NCBI GenBank assembly: GCA_030623425.1
Contig: JAUXMA010000042.1
Location: 1-9,350 of the forward strand
Direction of reading: 5' to 3'
DNA from: Rhodospirillaceae bacterium
GTDB taxonomy: Bacteria; Pseudomonadota; Alphaproteobacteria; Rhodospirillales; 2-02-FULL-58-16
DNA: 9,350 nucleotides
The notes beneath the pieces were generated by a model, which saw only the letters and a program-made list of their open reading frames with translations, did not search any database and had not been told where the DNA came from. Each line of letters starts with the position of its first letter. Position 1 is the first letter of the stretch. Of the stretch, positions 1 to 5,659 are shown piece after piece. The position numbers were made by a program, and so were the translations under genes.

Positions 1-5
1 CGCTT

Positions 6-80
6 GTGATGCGAAGGCATCACGGCCTGCCTTTGCCGAAGCGAAGCTCCGGCTTCGCGCAGGCAGGCGCGCCACGCGCC
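6..80. repeat. Cluster of three palindromes downstream of moaA
   Basis: Three consecutive inverted repeats are visible. GTGATGC and GCATCAC (6-12, 17-23) enclose a GAAG loop. GCCTGCCT and AGGCAGGC (25-32, 61-68) enclose an inner stem GCGAAGC/GCTTCGC (41-47, 52-58) with loop TCCG. GGCGCG and CGCGCC (66-71, 75-80) enclose CCA. None has a following T-run on either strand, so an intrinsic terminator is not shown. The position, 75 bp past the moaA stop, suits a dispersed palindromic element of the kind scattered through intergenic DNA of alphaproteobacteria, or a structure that protects the mRNA 3' end. The rest of 81-154 shows nothing clear. Confidence 0.6.
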
Positions 81-154
81 TAGCCGGATGAACTCGGAAA
101 GCCGTCGTATGGGTACCATATGTCGGGTTTGGACCACTGGGATTGGCAATCTTG

Positions 155-1144
155 TCACCCCCCCGTGACGTTCATATGGCGGGCAATGGCGGGACGGCCG
201 TTGCCGGGGTCGATGGTGAAATCGTGGCCTTTCGGCTTGCGGGCGATGGCCCCATCGATGGCCGCCAAAAGCGGCCCGGCGCTTTCGCTCGTTCGCAACG
301 CCGGCCGTAGGTCGACGGAATCGTCCTTGCCCAGGCACATATAAAGAATGCCGGTGCAAATCAGGCGCACGCGGTTGCAAGTGTCGCAGAAATGGCGGCT
401 CAAAGGGGTGATGAAACCAAGCCTCTGTCCGGTTTCAACGACGCGCACGTAACGCGAAGGCCCACCGGTGTTGTCGCTGATGTCGGAAAGAGTCCAGTTT
501 TGCTCCAACCGCCGGCGGATCTCGGTCACCGGCATGTAGTGTTCAGTGCGATCGCCGCCGATGTCGCCCAAAGGCATGGTCTCGATGAAGGTAAGGTCGA
601 AACCCTGGCGGCCGCACCAAGCCACCAAATCGTCGGCTTCGTCTTCATTGACGCCCTTGAGCGCCACCGTGTTGATCTTGACCTTGAGCCCGACGGCCTT
701 GGCCGCCTTCAAACCGGCGAAAACCTTATCGAGCTTGCCGCGGCGGGTGATGGCCAGGAATTTGGCTGCATCCAAAGTGTCGAGCGAGACGTTGATGCGT
801 CTAAGGCCGGACGCGAAAAGCTCTTGCGCCAAATGTTCCAACTGGCTGGCGTTGGTGGTCAGAACGATCTCGTCCAAGGCGCCGGAATCCAGGTGGCGGC
901 CAAGCGAGCGGAACAGGCTGATAATGTTGCGCCGGACCAGGGGCTCGCCGCCGGTGATGCGCAGCTTGCGAACGCCCCGGCTGACGAAAGCGCTGCATAC
1001 ACGGTCGATCTCCTCCAGAGTCAGAACCTCGGCCTTGGGCAGGAAGGTCATTTGCTCGCTCATGCAGTACGTGCAGCGAAAGTCGCAACGATCGGTGACC
1101 GAGACCCTGAGATAGGTGATCTTGCGCCCGAACGGATCGATCAT
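155..1144 (-). CDS. moaA: GTP 3',8-cyclase MoaA (molybdopterin biosynthesis)
   Basis: This is a radical SAM enzyme that converts GTP to 3',8-cyclo-7,8-dihydro-GTP, the first step of molybdenum cofactor synthesis in the cytoplasm. The 329 residues match the usual family length. The N-terminal cluster motif is C20-x3-C24-x2-C27 (RCDFRCTYC), followed by the SAM-binding GGEP at 65-68 and NVSLDTLD. The second, substrate-side 4Fe-4S cluster is C253-x2-C256-x13-C270. The chain ends in the Gly-Gly tail expected of MoaA, here encoded by a run of seven G. I chose the ATG at 1144 because AAGGA lies six bases upstream. An in-frame ATG at 1201 lacks a ribosome site and overlaps a probable operator, and longer versions have no family support. 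No moaC, moaD, moaE or moeA is nearby. mobA, tungstate transport and a ModE-like regulator lie within 5 kb. Confidence 0.97.
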   Translation of the reverse strand: MIDPFGRKITYLRVSVTDRCDFRCTYCMSEQMTFLPKAEVLTLEEIDRVCSAFVSRGVRKLRITGGEPLVRRNIISLFRSLGRHLDSGALDEIVLTTNASQLEHLAQELFASGLRRINVSLDTLDAAKFLAITRRGKLDKVFAGLKAAKAVGLKVKINTVALKGVNEDEADDLVAWCGRQGFDLTFIETMPLGDIGGDRTEHYMPVTEIRRRLEQNWTLSDISDNTGGPSRYVRVVETGQRLGFITPLSRHFCDTCNRVRLICTGILYMCLGKDDSVDLRPALRTSESAGPLLAAIDGAIARKPKGHDFTIDPGNGRPAIARHMNVTGG

Positions 1145-1189
1145 GGCCAGTCCTTGTTCATCCTTCGCCGTCGCGCCCGGAACTCCAGG

Positions 1190-1213
1190 CGTTGCGTTCA
1201 TCCGTATATAACG
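1190..1213 (-). promoter_or_regulatory. ModE-box-like dyad over the probable moaA promoter
   Basis: Read on the minus strand, the site is CGTTATAT, eight bases, ACGCAACG, 24 bp in all. The first arm equals the ModE half-site I recall from enterobacteria (CGNTATAT ... ATATAACG, same spacing). The second arm matches 5 of 8. The AT-rich arm coincides with a candidate -10 (TTATAT, 1206-1211) lying 17 bp after a weak -35 (TTCGCC, 1229-1234). This would give a leader of roughly 55 nt before the ATG at 1144. Whether binding would activate or repress cannot be told. The ModE-like gene at 5762 is the natural candidate protein. Confidence 0.5.
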
Positions 1214-1256
1214 CTCAAACAGGATAGCGGCGAATGGCGGAAATGTCGTCCCTAAC

Positions 1257-1327
1257 TTTTGTGGGGGTAATTCACCTCCGGGGCCGGATTCCGAGGTTGC
1301 GACCACCGGCTGCCCCCGTCCACAAAA
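1257..1327. repeat. Long-range inverted repeat enclosing nested hairpins
   Basis: TTTTGTGG (1257-1264) pairs perfectly with CCACAAAA (1320-1327), and the following GGG can pair with CCC across a two-base bulge. Inside, CCTC(C)GG can pair with CCGAGG, or alternatively GCCGG with CCGGC. The layout resembles a folded RNA with a closing stem and a branched core. It lies between moaA and the divergent TetR-fold gene. It would be part of a moaA leader only if transcription starts near 1330. With the promoter suggested at 1206-1234 it lies upstream instead. I could not match it to the Moco riboswitch, which is known upstream of moaA in other bacteria. Confidence 0.4.
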
Positions 1328-1343
1328 TGCGCTATAGTGCGCA
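1328..1343 (+). promoter_or_regulatory. Palindromic operator over a -10-like TATAGT
   Basis: TGCGC, TATAGT, GCGCA form a 16-bp palindrome (five-base arms) centred on a -10-like hexamer. The octamer CTATAGTG occurs here (1332-1339) and again at 1374-1381, 42 bp further on. No good -35 precedes it. A palindrome of this size in front of a TetR-type gene is the typical layout of an autoregulated operator. The assignment is inferred from position and symmetry only. Confidence 0.4.
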
Positions 1344-1415
1344 GATTTAAGGAGAAATGGGCGGGCAGATGGTCTATAGTGATTTCGGAAAGAGGGGGGG
1401 GGTTCCGACAGCAAC

Positions 1416-1997
1416 ATGGCACGAAAAGAGATTAAAACCCTCATTTTCAACACCGCCCTCGATCTGGCCGAGGAAAACGGTTGGGAACGGCTGCGCCTGC
1501 GTCAGGTGGCGGAAAGACTGAACATCGCACTCACCGACGTGAATAGTCATTTCCGCGATCTGGACGCCGTCGCCAATTTCTGGTTCGGCGGCGCCCTGGA
1601 TGCCATGCTGGCGCCCACGGATGAAGATTTCGCCGGCCGCGAGACCCGTGAACGGTTGCGGATTCTGTTGTTGCGCTGGTTCGACAGCCTCGCCGGCCAC
1701 CGCCGGGTGACGAGGGAAATGCTGGACGTCAAGATGTATGCGGCGCATCCCCACCATTGGGTGCCGATGATCTTCAACCTGTCGCGCCTGATCCAATGGC
1801 TGCGCGATGCCGCCGGTCTGGACGCCGGCGGCCGCCGCCGCCAGATCGAGGAAATTGGGTTGACCGCCCTTTTCCTGGCGACCCTGGCGGTCTGGTCCCG
1901 GGACGGGTCCCCGGATCAGGAAAGGACGCGGCGGTTCCTGGACCGCCGTCTCTGCAGAGCCGACAGCGTCATGGTTCGCCTCTTCGGGCGTGGCTAG
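1416..1997 (+). CDS. TetR-fold protein with COQ9-like C-terminus
   Basis: The protein has 193 residues. Its N-terminus (about 5-52) is a TetR-type three-helix DNA-binding domain with a helix-turn-helix near 26-47 ([21 protein letters not shown]). The remainder is helical and includes VWSRDGS, then FLDRRL. This resembles the closing motif of COQ9, a TetR-fold lipid-binding protein of ubiquinone synthesis. It may therefore be either a repressor or a COQ9-like protein. The intact helix-turn-helix and the palindrome upstream favour DNA binding. The start is uncertain: no ribosome site lies at normal distance from the ATG at 1416, and a tract of nine G (1394-1402) lies just upstream. An ATG at 1357 preceded by AAGGAG (spacing only two bases) is out of frame by one base and would be in frame if the tract held ten G. 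The gene is divergent from moaA. The ligand is unknown. Confidence 0.85.
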   Translation: MARKEIKTLIFNTALDLAEENGWERLRLRQVAERLNIALTDVNSHFRDLDAVANFWFGGALDAMLAPTDEDFAGRETRERLRILLLRWFDSLAGHRRVTREMLDVKMYAAHPHHWVPMIFNLSRLIQWLRDAAGLDAGGRRRQIEEIGLTALFLATLAVWSRDGSPDQERTRRFLDRRLCRADSVMVRLFGRG

Positions 1998-2012
1998 TAC
2001 AGTACAGTACAG
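1997..2012 (+). repeat. Three tandem copies of GTACA
   Basis: GTACA is repeated three times plus one base, starting on the last base of the TetR-fold stop codon. It is a short microsatellite in noncoding DNA with no evident function. The following stretch to about 2110 shows nothing recognisable. Confidence 0.7.
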
Positions 2013-2140
2013 CGCAATAGCCGCTTGGCGGTGACATGTCGGCGCGATCCCAGAACCCGGGCCGGATGAACGCCAATGGGAAATTGCGCCGGCGGCGCGG
2101 CAACCGGCATGCCGATTCGGAAAAATATCGAATTGGATAA

Positions 2141-2177
2141 AATTTTACGAAAATTTGAAACAAATTTAAGTAAAATT
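2141..2177. promoter_or_regulatory. 37-bp AT-rich dyad upstream of the small-RNA promoter
   Basis: Outer arms AATTTTAC (2141-2148) and GTAAAATT (2170-2177) and inner arms AAATTTG (2151-2157) and CAAATTT (2161-2167) are each perfectly complementary, separated only by a GA/AA mismatch and an AAA centre. The element sits in a strongly AT-rich patch of an otherwise GC-rich window and ends eight bases before a -35. It could be a regulator site with UP-element character for the plus-strand promoter. Alternatively it could be a weak terminator for the tup operon on the minus strand, where TTTTAT follows the hairpin. Confidence 0.6.
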
Positions 2178-2184
2178 ATATTTA

Positions 2185-2214
2185 TTGCTAGTTGTCGGCA
2201 TAGTCGTTTATAAT
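2185..2214 (+). promoter_or_regulatory. Strong sigma-70 type promoter
   Basis: TTGCTA (2185-2190) and a consensus -10 TATAAT (2209-2214) are 18 bp apart, with AT-rich DNA upstream that could act as an UP element. Transcription would start near 2221. No protein gene follows on this strand. The downstream terminator at 2313-2364 indicates a short noncoding transcript. Confidence 0.7.
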
Positions 2215-2220
2215 ATATGT

Positions 2221-2364
2221 TCTCTGGTCGAACACAAATGTGAATCTGTCGATCTTTTCCTCCCCCCACTACTTCCTTCTCTCAGAAGGATCGTCAGGCA
2301 ACTGTTCGACGCCCCGTTTCCCGGACGGTCTGCGGTTGACCGTTCCGGGTTGCGGGTTTTTTTT
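2221..2364 (+). ncRNA. Candidate small RNA antisense to the tupA 3' end
   Basis: A transcript of about 144 nt is bounded by a strong promoter (2185-2214) and a strong intrinsic terminator. It contains no convincing open reading frame. Its 5' half has few possible pairings and carries a pyrimidine run (2254-2283, including CCTCCCCCC) able to pair with Shine-Dalgarno sequences, a common feature of trans-acting small RNAs. From 2269 on it is complementary to the last codons of tupA, including the stop codon, so it could also act in cis on tungstate-uptake mRNA. An upstream 37-bp dyad may regulate it. I cannot assign it to a known RNA family. The promoter and terminator are seen directly; the RNA and its targets are inferred. 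Confidence 0.65.
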
Positions 2365-3210
2365 GCCGATGGCGGAGCGGCTGGCGCCTGCCGTGGCGGC
2401 GTTCGGCCAGAACGCCCGCCGGCCGTCGATCCGGAATGCGGCGATGGCGGCTTGGCCTTCCGCCGAGATCAGCCAATCGATAAAGATCTTGCCGAGTTTG
2501 GCTTTGACGTGCGGATGTCGGGCGGGATTGACCAGGATAACGCCATAGGGGTTGAGAAGGCGCCGGTCGCCTTCGGAGAGCACCCGCATCCCCACCTTGT
2601 TCTTGAAACCGAGCCAGGTGCCCCGGTCGGTCAGCGTATAGGCGCGCATGGCGGCGGTCGTGTTCAGCGTCGCCCCCATTCCCGATCCGGTCTCCCGGTA
2701 CCAAGTCCCGGAAGCCGCCGCGGCGTCGACCTCCGCCGCCCGCCAAAGCTCCTGTTCCTTCTTGTGGGTGCCGCTGTCGTCGCCCCTGGAAACGAAAGGT
2801 GCCGGCGCGTCGGCGATCTTCCGCACGGCCTTCGCCGCGTCCGTTATGCCGCCGATGCCGGCCGGGTCGTCGCCGGGGCCGACGATGACAAAGTCGTTGA
2901 CCATGACGTCGTGGCGTTTCACCCCGAAACCGGCGGCGACGAACTTCTCCTCCGACGGCCCGTGGTGGACGAACAGGACATCGGCATCGCCCCGGCGGGC
3001 CAGGCGCAGGGCTTGGCCGGTGCCGACGGCGACGACGCGGACCTCGATGCCGGTATTCTTCCCGAACAGGGGCAAAATGTGAGCGAAGAACCCCGAATTC
3101 TGGGTCGAGGTGGTCGAGGCGACGGTGATGAAGGTTTTTCCGTCGCCGGCCCCGGCCTGGACGGGCCAGATGCACGCTACCGCCGCCGCCAGCCAAAAGC
3201 GGATCATCAT
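2269..3210 (-). CDS. tupA: Tungstate ABC transporter substrate-binding protein TupA
   Basis: This periplasmic protein captures tungstate for TupB/TupC. It has 313 residues from the ATG at 3210, starting with a signal peptide (MMIRFWLAAAVACIWPVQAGA, cleavage near 21). The mature part begins FITVASTTSTQNSG (TTSTQNSG at 33-40, the oxyanion-binding signature of the family). Further family features are DADVLFVHHGPSEE, SRGDDSGTH and NPYGVILVNP. The family normally ends soon after a motif like IDGRRAFWPNA, which here is near residue 271. Another 42 basic, low-complexity residues follow, encoded on the strand opposite the small-RNA terminator, so this tail is probably not part of the fold. The start is five bases after tupC with no clear ribosome site, suggesting translational coupling. 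Confusion with a molybdate binder is unlikely given the TTSTQNSG signature. Confidence 0.93.
   Translation of the reverse strand: MMIRFWLAAAVACIWPVQAGAGDGKTFITVASTTSTQNSGFFAHILPLFGKNTGIEVRVVAVGTGQALRLARRGDADVLFVHHGPSEEKFVAAGFGVKRHDVMVNDFVIVGPGDDPAGIGGITDAAKAVRKIADAPAPFVSRGDDSGTHKKEQELWRAAEVDAAAASGTWYRETGSGMGATLNTTAAMRAYTLTDRGTWLGFKNKVGMRVLSEGDRRLLNPYGVILVNPARHPHVKAKLGKIFIDWLISAEGQAAIAAFRIDGRRAFWPNAATAGASRSAIGKKNPQPGTVNRRPSGKRGVEQLPDDPSERRK
2313..2364 (+). terminator. Intrinsic terminator
   Basis: The core stem is CCCGGACGGTC (2320-2330) with GACCGTTCCGGG (2338-2349), with one bulged T and a seven-base loop. It is extended by CCCG (2313-2316) with CGGG (2353-2356). Eight T follow at 2357-2364. 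The orientation is plus only, since no T-run lies on the other side. The structure lies entirely inside the tupA coding tail on the opposite strand. Confidence 0.85.
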
Positions 3211-3215
3211 GCGGG

Positions 3216-3995
3216 TCAATCGATGGCCTTTTCGCCTGCCGGTTTTTCGCGCCTGTCGATACCGCGCCGCCACCACAGAAGCTCGCCCCTGATGAAGGCT
3301 TCGGCCAGATCGTTTCCGGGCTTGGCGAAGAAGCGGGCCGCCGGAGCCTTTTCCAGTAGCCGTCCGCGGTGCAGAAACAGGACCTCGTCGGCCAGGCGCC
3401 GCGCCTGGCCCAGGTCGTGGGTGGTCAGCACGATCCGCGTGCCGGCGGCGTGGAAGGCGGCGATGATTTCCTCGACGGTATGGGTCGCCGTCGGATCGAG
3501 GCTGGCCGTCGGCTCGTCGAGGAACAGGATCTGGGGTTTAAGCGCCCACACCCGCGCCAGCGCCAGTTTTTGCTGTTCGCCGAAGGAAAGGAGGCGCGCC
3601 GGTTGGCGGGCGAAGCGCTTAAGCCCGGTATGGACGAGCGCTTCGTCGACGAGGACCGGCCTTTGCCGGCGCCGAATGCCTCGCAAGGCGAGGGCGTAAT
3701 CGACGTTGGCGGCGACCGAGCGCCTGAGCATGATTGGCCGTTGAAAAACCATGCCCTGATAGGGAGCCGGATCCCGGTCGCCGGCGCCGTGCCAGACGAT
3801 CCGTCCGGCGCTGGCGCCGATGAGGCCGTGGCAGAGGCGTAAAAGCAGGCTCTTGCCGGCGCCGTTGGGGCCAATGATGACGGTACGCAGCGCCGTCTCG
3901 AAAGTGTGGGAAAGGTCCTTGATCAGGCGTTTGCCGCCAGCCTCGAATGAAACATTATCGAGTTCCAAAGGCAAAATGGAGAATTCCTCACCCAT
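3216..3995 (-). CDS. tupC: Tungstate ABC transporter ATPase TupC
   Basis: The 259-residue ATPase powers tungstate import at the inner face of the membrane. Visible motifs are Walker A GPNGAGKS (42-49), Q-loop VFQRP (83-87), signature LSFGEQQK (136-143), Walker B ILFLDE (156-161), D-loop SLD and H-loop TTHD with His193. The signature departs from the usual LSGGEQQR: the third position is Phe rather than Gly. The C-terminal tail after about 235 is basic and charged. The ATG overlaps the tupB stop by eight bases (ATGGGTGA), so the two are translationally coupled, and tupA follows after five bases. The gene order permease-ATPase-binding protein and the neighbours identify it; the ATPase alone could not be told from molybdate or phosphate transporter relatives. 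Confidence 0.93.
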   Translation of the reverse strand: MGEEFSILPLELDNVSFEAGGKRLIKDLSHTFETALRTVIIGPNGAGKSLLLRLCHGLIGASAGRIVWHGAGDRDPAPYQGMVFQRPIMLRRSVAANVDYALALRGIRRRQRPVLVDEALVHTGLKRFARQPARLLSFGEQQKLALARVWALKPQILFLDEPTASLDPTATHTVEEIIAAFHAAGTRIVLTTHDLGQARRLADEVLFLHRGRLLEKAPAARFFAKPGNDLAEAFIRGELLWWRRGIDRREKPAGEKAID

Positions 3996-4692
3996 AGCGC
4001 GTTTCCACCGTATCCTTGATCAGGAACGCGGCGCCGTTGACGATCAGCGACAGCACCATGAGGATGACGCCGAGACCCAGCGCCAGCGCCAAATCGCCCT
4101 TGCGGACCTCGAGCGCGATGGCGGTGGTCATCACCCGGGTGACGTGGTCGATGTTGCCGCCGACAATCATCACCGCGCCGACTTCCGCCGAGGCCCGGCC
4201 GAACCCGGCCAGCACCGCCGTCAACAAGGTGAACCGCCCGTCCCACAAAAGCGCCGTCAAAGCCCGGCCCGGCCCGGCGCCGAACGAGCGCAGCTGGTCG
4301 GAATATTCCGCCCACAAATCCTCGACCACCTGCCGGGTCAGCGCCGCGATGATGGGGACGACCAGCAGGACCTGGGCGGCGATCAAGGCGGCGGGCGTGA
4401 ACAGCAGCCCGAAGACGCCGAATGGCCCGGCCCTCGACAGGGCCAAATAGACGATCAGGCCGACAACCACCGGCGGCAGGCCCATCAGGGCGTTGAGCCC
4501 GACGATCACCGCCTTGCGCCCCGGAAAATGGAACAGGGCGACGGCCGCGCCCAGGGGCATGCCGATGACCGTGGCCAGGAACACCGCCGCCAAACTCACT
4601 TTCAGGGAGAGCCAAACGATTTCGGCGAGATCGCGGTCGAGGCGTATAACCAGCGACAAAGCCTCGGCAAAAGCGGCGCCGAATTCGGGCAT
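3988..4692 (-). CDS. tupB: Tungstate ABC transporter permease TupB
   Basis: The 234-residue inner-membrane permease forms the channel of the TupABC importer. Hydrophobic segments include VSLAAVFLATVIGMPLGAAV, GLPPVVVGLIVYLAL, AALIAAQVLLVVPIIAAL and a C-terminal LALALGLGVILMVLSLIV. The cytoplasmic EAA-type coupling loop is seen in QLRSFGAGPGRALTALLW, where the conserved Gly of the EAA motif is present. The start at 4692 is chosen because AAGGA lies seven bases upstream; an in-frame ATG at 4731 has none. It is the first gene of the tupBCA operon, which runs leftwards away from mobA. The family could also contain molybdate or sulfate permeases; the assignment rests mainly on the TupA partner. 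Confidence 0.92.
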   Translation of the reverse strand: MPEFGAAFAEALSLVIRLDRDLAEIVWLSLKVSLAAVFLATVIGMPLGAAVALFHFPGRKAVIVGLNALMGLPPVVVGLIVYLALSRAGPFGVFGLLFTPAALIAAQVLLVVPIIAALTRQVVEDLWAEYSDQLRSFGAGPGRALTALLWDGRFTLLTAVLAGFGRASAEVGAVMIVGGNIDHVTRVMTTAIALEVRKGDLALALGLGVILMVLSLIVNGAAFLIKDTVETRYG

Positions 4693-4746
4693 GGCCGTTT
4701 CCTTCGCAATTTTCCGCGGCCGTGGTGGCATGACCGGCTTGAGAGA

Positions 4747-4786
4747 GAATATTCGTCAATAATAACAGTTTTATGCAATGCATGAA
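4747..4786 (-). promoter_or_regulatory. Candidate tup operon promoter with two small palindromes
   Basis: On the minus strand TTCATG (4781-4786) and TATTAT (4759-4764) are 16 bp apart, giving a leader of about 60 nt before tupB. An imperfect palindrome ATGCA-A-TGCAT (4773-4783) lies between them. A perfect octamer GAATATTC (4747-4754) lies at the expected start point. TGTTATT resembles half of a ModE box, but no second half is found. The promoter is a weak match and the operator role is inferred. Confidence 0.35.
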
Positions 4787-4841
4787 CATCGGTCCCACGA
4801 AGGCCGAGGCGATTGTCCTTTCGCCGGCTTGTAGTTGCGCC

Positions 4842-4862
4842 CTGAAACCCCCATAGTTTCAG
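4842..4862. repeat. Perfect inverted repeat between tupB and mobA
   Basis: CTGAAAC (4842-4848) and GTTTCAG (4856-4862) are exact complements around CCCCATA. The element lies about 94 bp before the mobA start and 150 bp before tupB, in the divergent intergenic region. It could be a protein-binding site shared by both promoters or a hairpin in the mobA leader. No T-run follows. Confidence 0.5.
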
Positions 4863-4955
4863 TTGTTCCCCAAACCCACCCTGGACTTAGCGGCGGACGC
4901 CGGCGCCGCCACGGGGGCTTTCGGGGGCGGCGATCGGCATAAGAAAAGGATTGGG

Positions 4956-5594
4956 GTGAGCAAGGTTTCCGAATCCCTTGCCGGCGTTCTTCTCGCCGGC
5001 GGACGGGCCAGGCGCATGGGCGGCGGCGACAAATGCCTTATGCCATTGGCCGGGCGGCCGCTGTTGCAACATGCCATCGAACGGGCGCAACCTCAGGTTT
5101 CGGCTCTGCTGCTGAACGCCAACGGCGATCCCGCCCGTTTCCGGGGGTTCGGTCTGCAGGTGGTGGCGGACGTGACTTACGGGGGAGCGGTCGAGAACTT
5201 CGCCGGGCCCCTGGCGGGGATTCTCACCGGTCTCGAATGGGTTGCGGAAAACCTTGTCGATACTGTCTGGATGGCCTCTTTTGCCACCGACGCGCCGTTG
5301 ATCCCCGACGACTTGGTGTCGCGCCTGGCGGCGGCGGTCGAGGCCGAAAGCGCCGACATGGCCTGCGCCAAATCCGCCGGCCGCGCGCACCCGGTTTTCG
5401 CCTTATGGCCGCTACGGCTTGGCGACGCACTGAGGCGAGCGGTGGTGGAGGAAGGCTTGCGCAAGATCGATGCGTGGACAGCGCGTTACCGGCTCGTTCA
5501 GGTTGTTTTTGCCTGCCATCCCCGCGCTCCTTTTTTCAACATCAACAGCCCCGGGAACCTGGCCGAGGCGGAGCGTCTTCTCGGCCAAAAATGA
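4956..5594 (+). CDS. mobA: Molybdenum cofactor guanylyltransferase MobA
   Basis: MobA transfers GMP from GTP to Mo-molybdopterin, giving the guanine dinucleotide cofactor of DMSO-reductase-family enzymes, in the cytoplasm. The 212 residues fit the family. Visible are the nucleotide-binding loop LLAGGRARRMGGGDK (12-26), NANGDP (54-59), AGPLAGI (83-89) and the metal-site region ATDAPLIP (110-117), where most members have a D-x-P motif. The C-terminal FFNINSPGNLAEAE is typical. I start at GTG 4956 because AAGGA lies five bases before it and the protein then begins just ahead of the glycine loop. The upstream TTG at 4863 has no support and would add a low-complexity extension. mobA is divergent from tupBCA and is followed by the ModE-like gene on the same strand. 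Confidence 0.94.
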   Translation: MSKVSESLAGVLLAGGRARRMGGGDKCLMPLAGRPLLQHAIERAQPQVSALLLNANGDPARFRGFGLQVVADVTYGGAVENFAGPLAGILTGLEWVAENLVDTVWMASFATDAPLIPDDLVSRLAAAVEAESADMACAKSAGRAHPVFALWPLRLGDALRRAVVEEGLRKIDAWTARYRLVQVVFACHPRAPFFNINSPGNLAEAERLLGQK

Positions 5595-5659
5595 GTAAAA
5601 AAACCGCCGCCGCCAATTCCTCGACACGGACACCAAGGGGGGGGAGGAGGAGTGTTTAA
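5591..5659 (+). CDS. Possible 22-residue ORF overlapping the mobA stop
   Basis: ATG overlaps the mobA TGA as ATGA, and the ORF ends in TAA that overlaps the next ATG as TAATG. It starts MSKKTAAANSSTRTP and contains a tract of eight G (5637-5644). No relative is recognised. If the tract had nine G, this frame would run directly into the ORF at 5659-5778 as a single 62-residue protein. Coding status is doubtful; the start-stop overlaps are the only support. Confidence 0.2.
   Translation: MSKKTAAANSSTRTPRGGRRSV

Noticed and set aside
392..1255. A 287-codon plus-strand ORF over moaA
   Set aside because: Antisense of moaA with no recognisable motif; moaA has both iron-sulfur cluster motifs in the opposite frame.
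1257..1327. Firm call of a Moco riboswitch upstream of moaA
   Set aside because: The fold is suggestive, but I could not place the conserved core of that family, and the likely promoter is on the gene-proximal side of the element.
1145..1453. N-terminal extension of moaA up to 1453
   Set aside because: It would cross the ModE-box-like site and the divergent promoter region and has no family counterpart. The ATG at 1144 has a good ribosome site and gives the normal length.
1997..2012. GTACA tandem repeats as a phase-variation tract
   Set aside because: Only three copies, located after the stop codon with no gene or promoter element depending on their number.
2185..3699. A 504-codon plus-strand ORF across the tup genes
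   Set aside because: It is the antisense shadow of tupA and tupC, which have clear family motifs. Its sequence has no recognisable domain, and long shadow frames are expected in GC-rich DNA.
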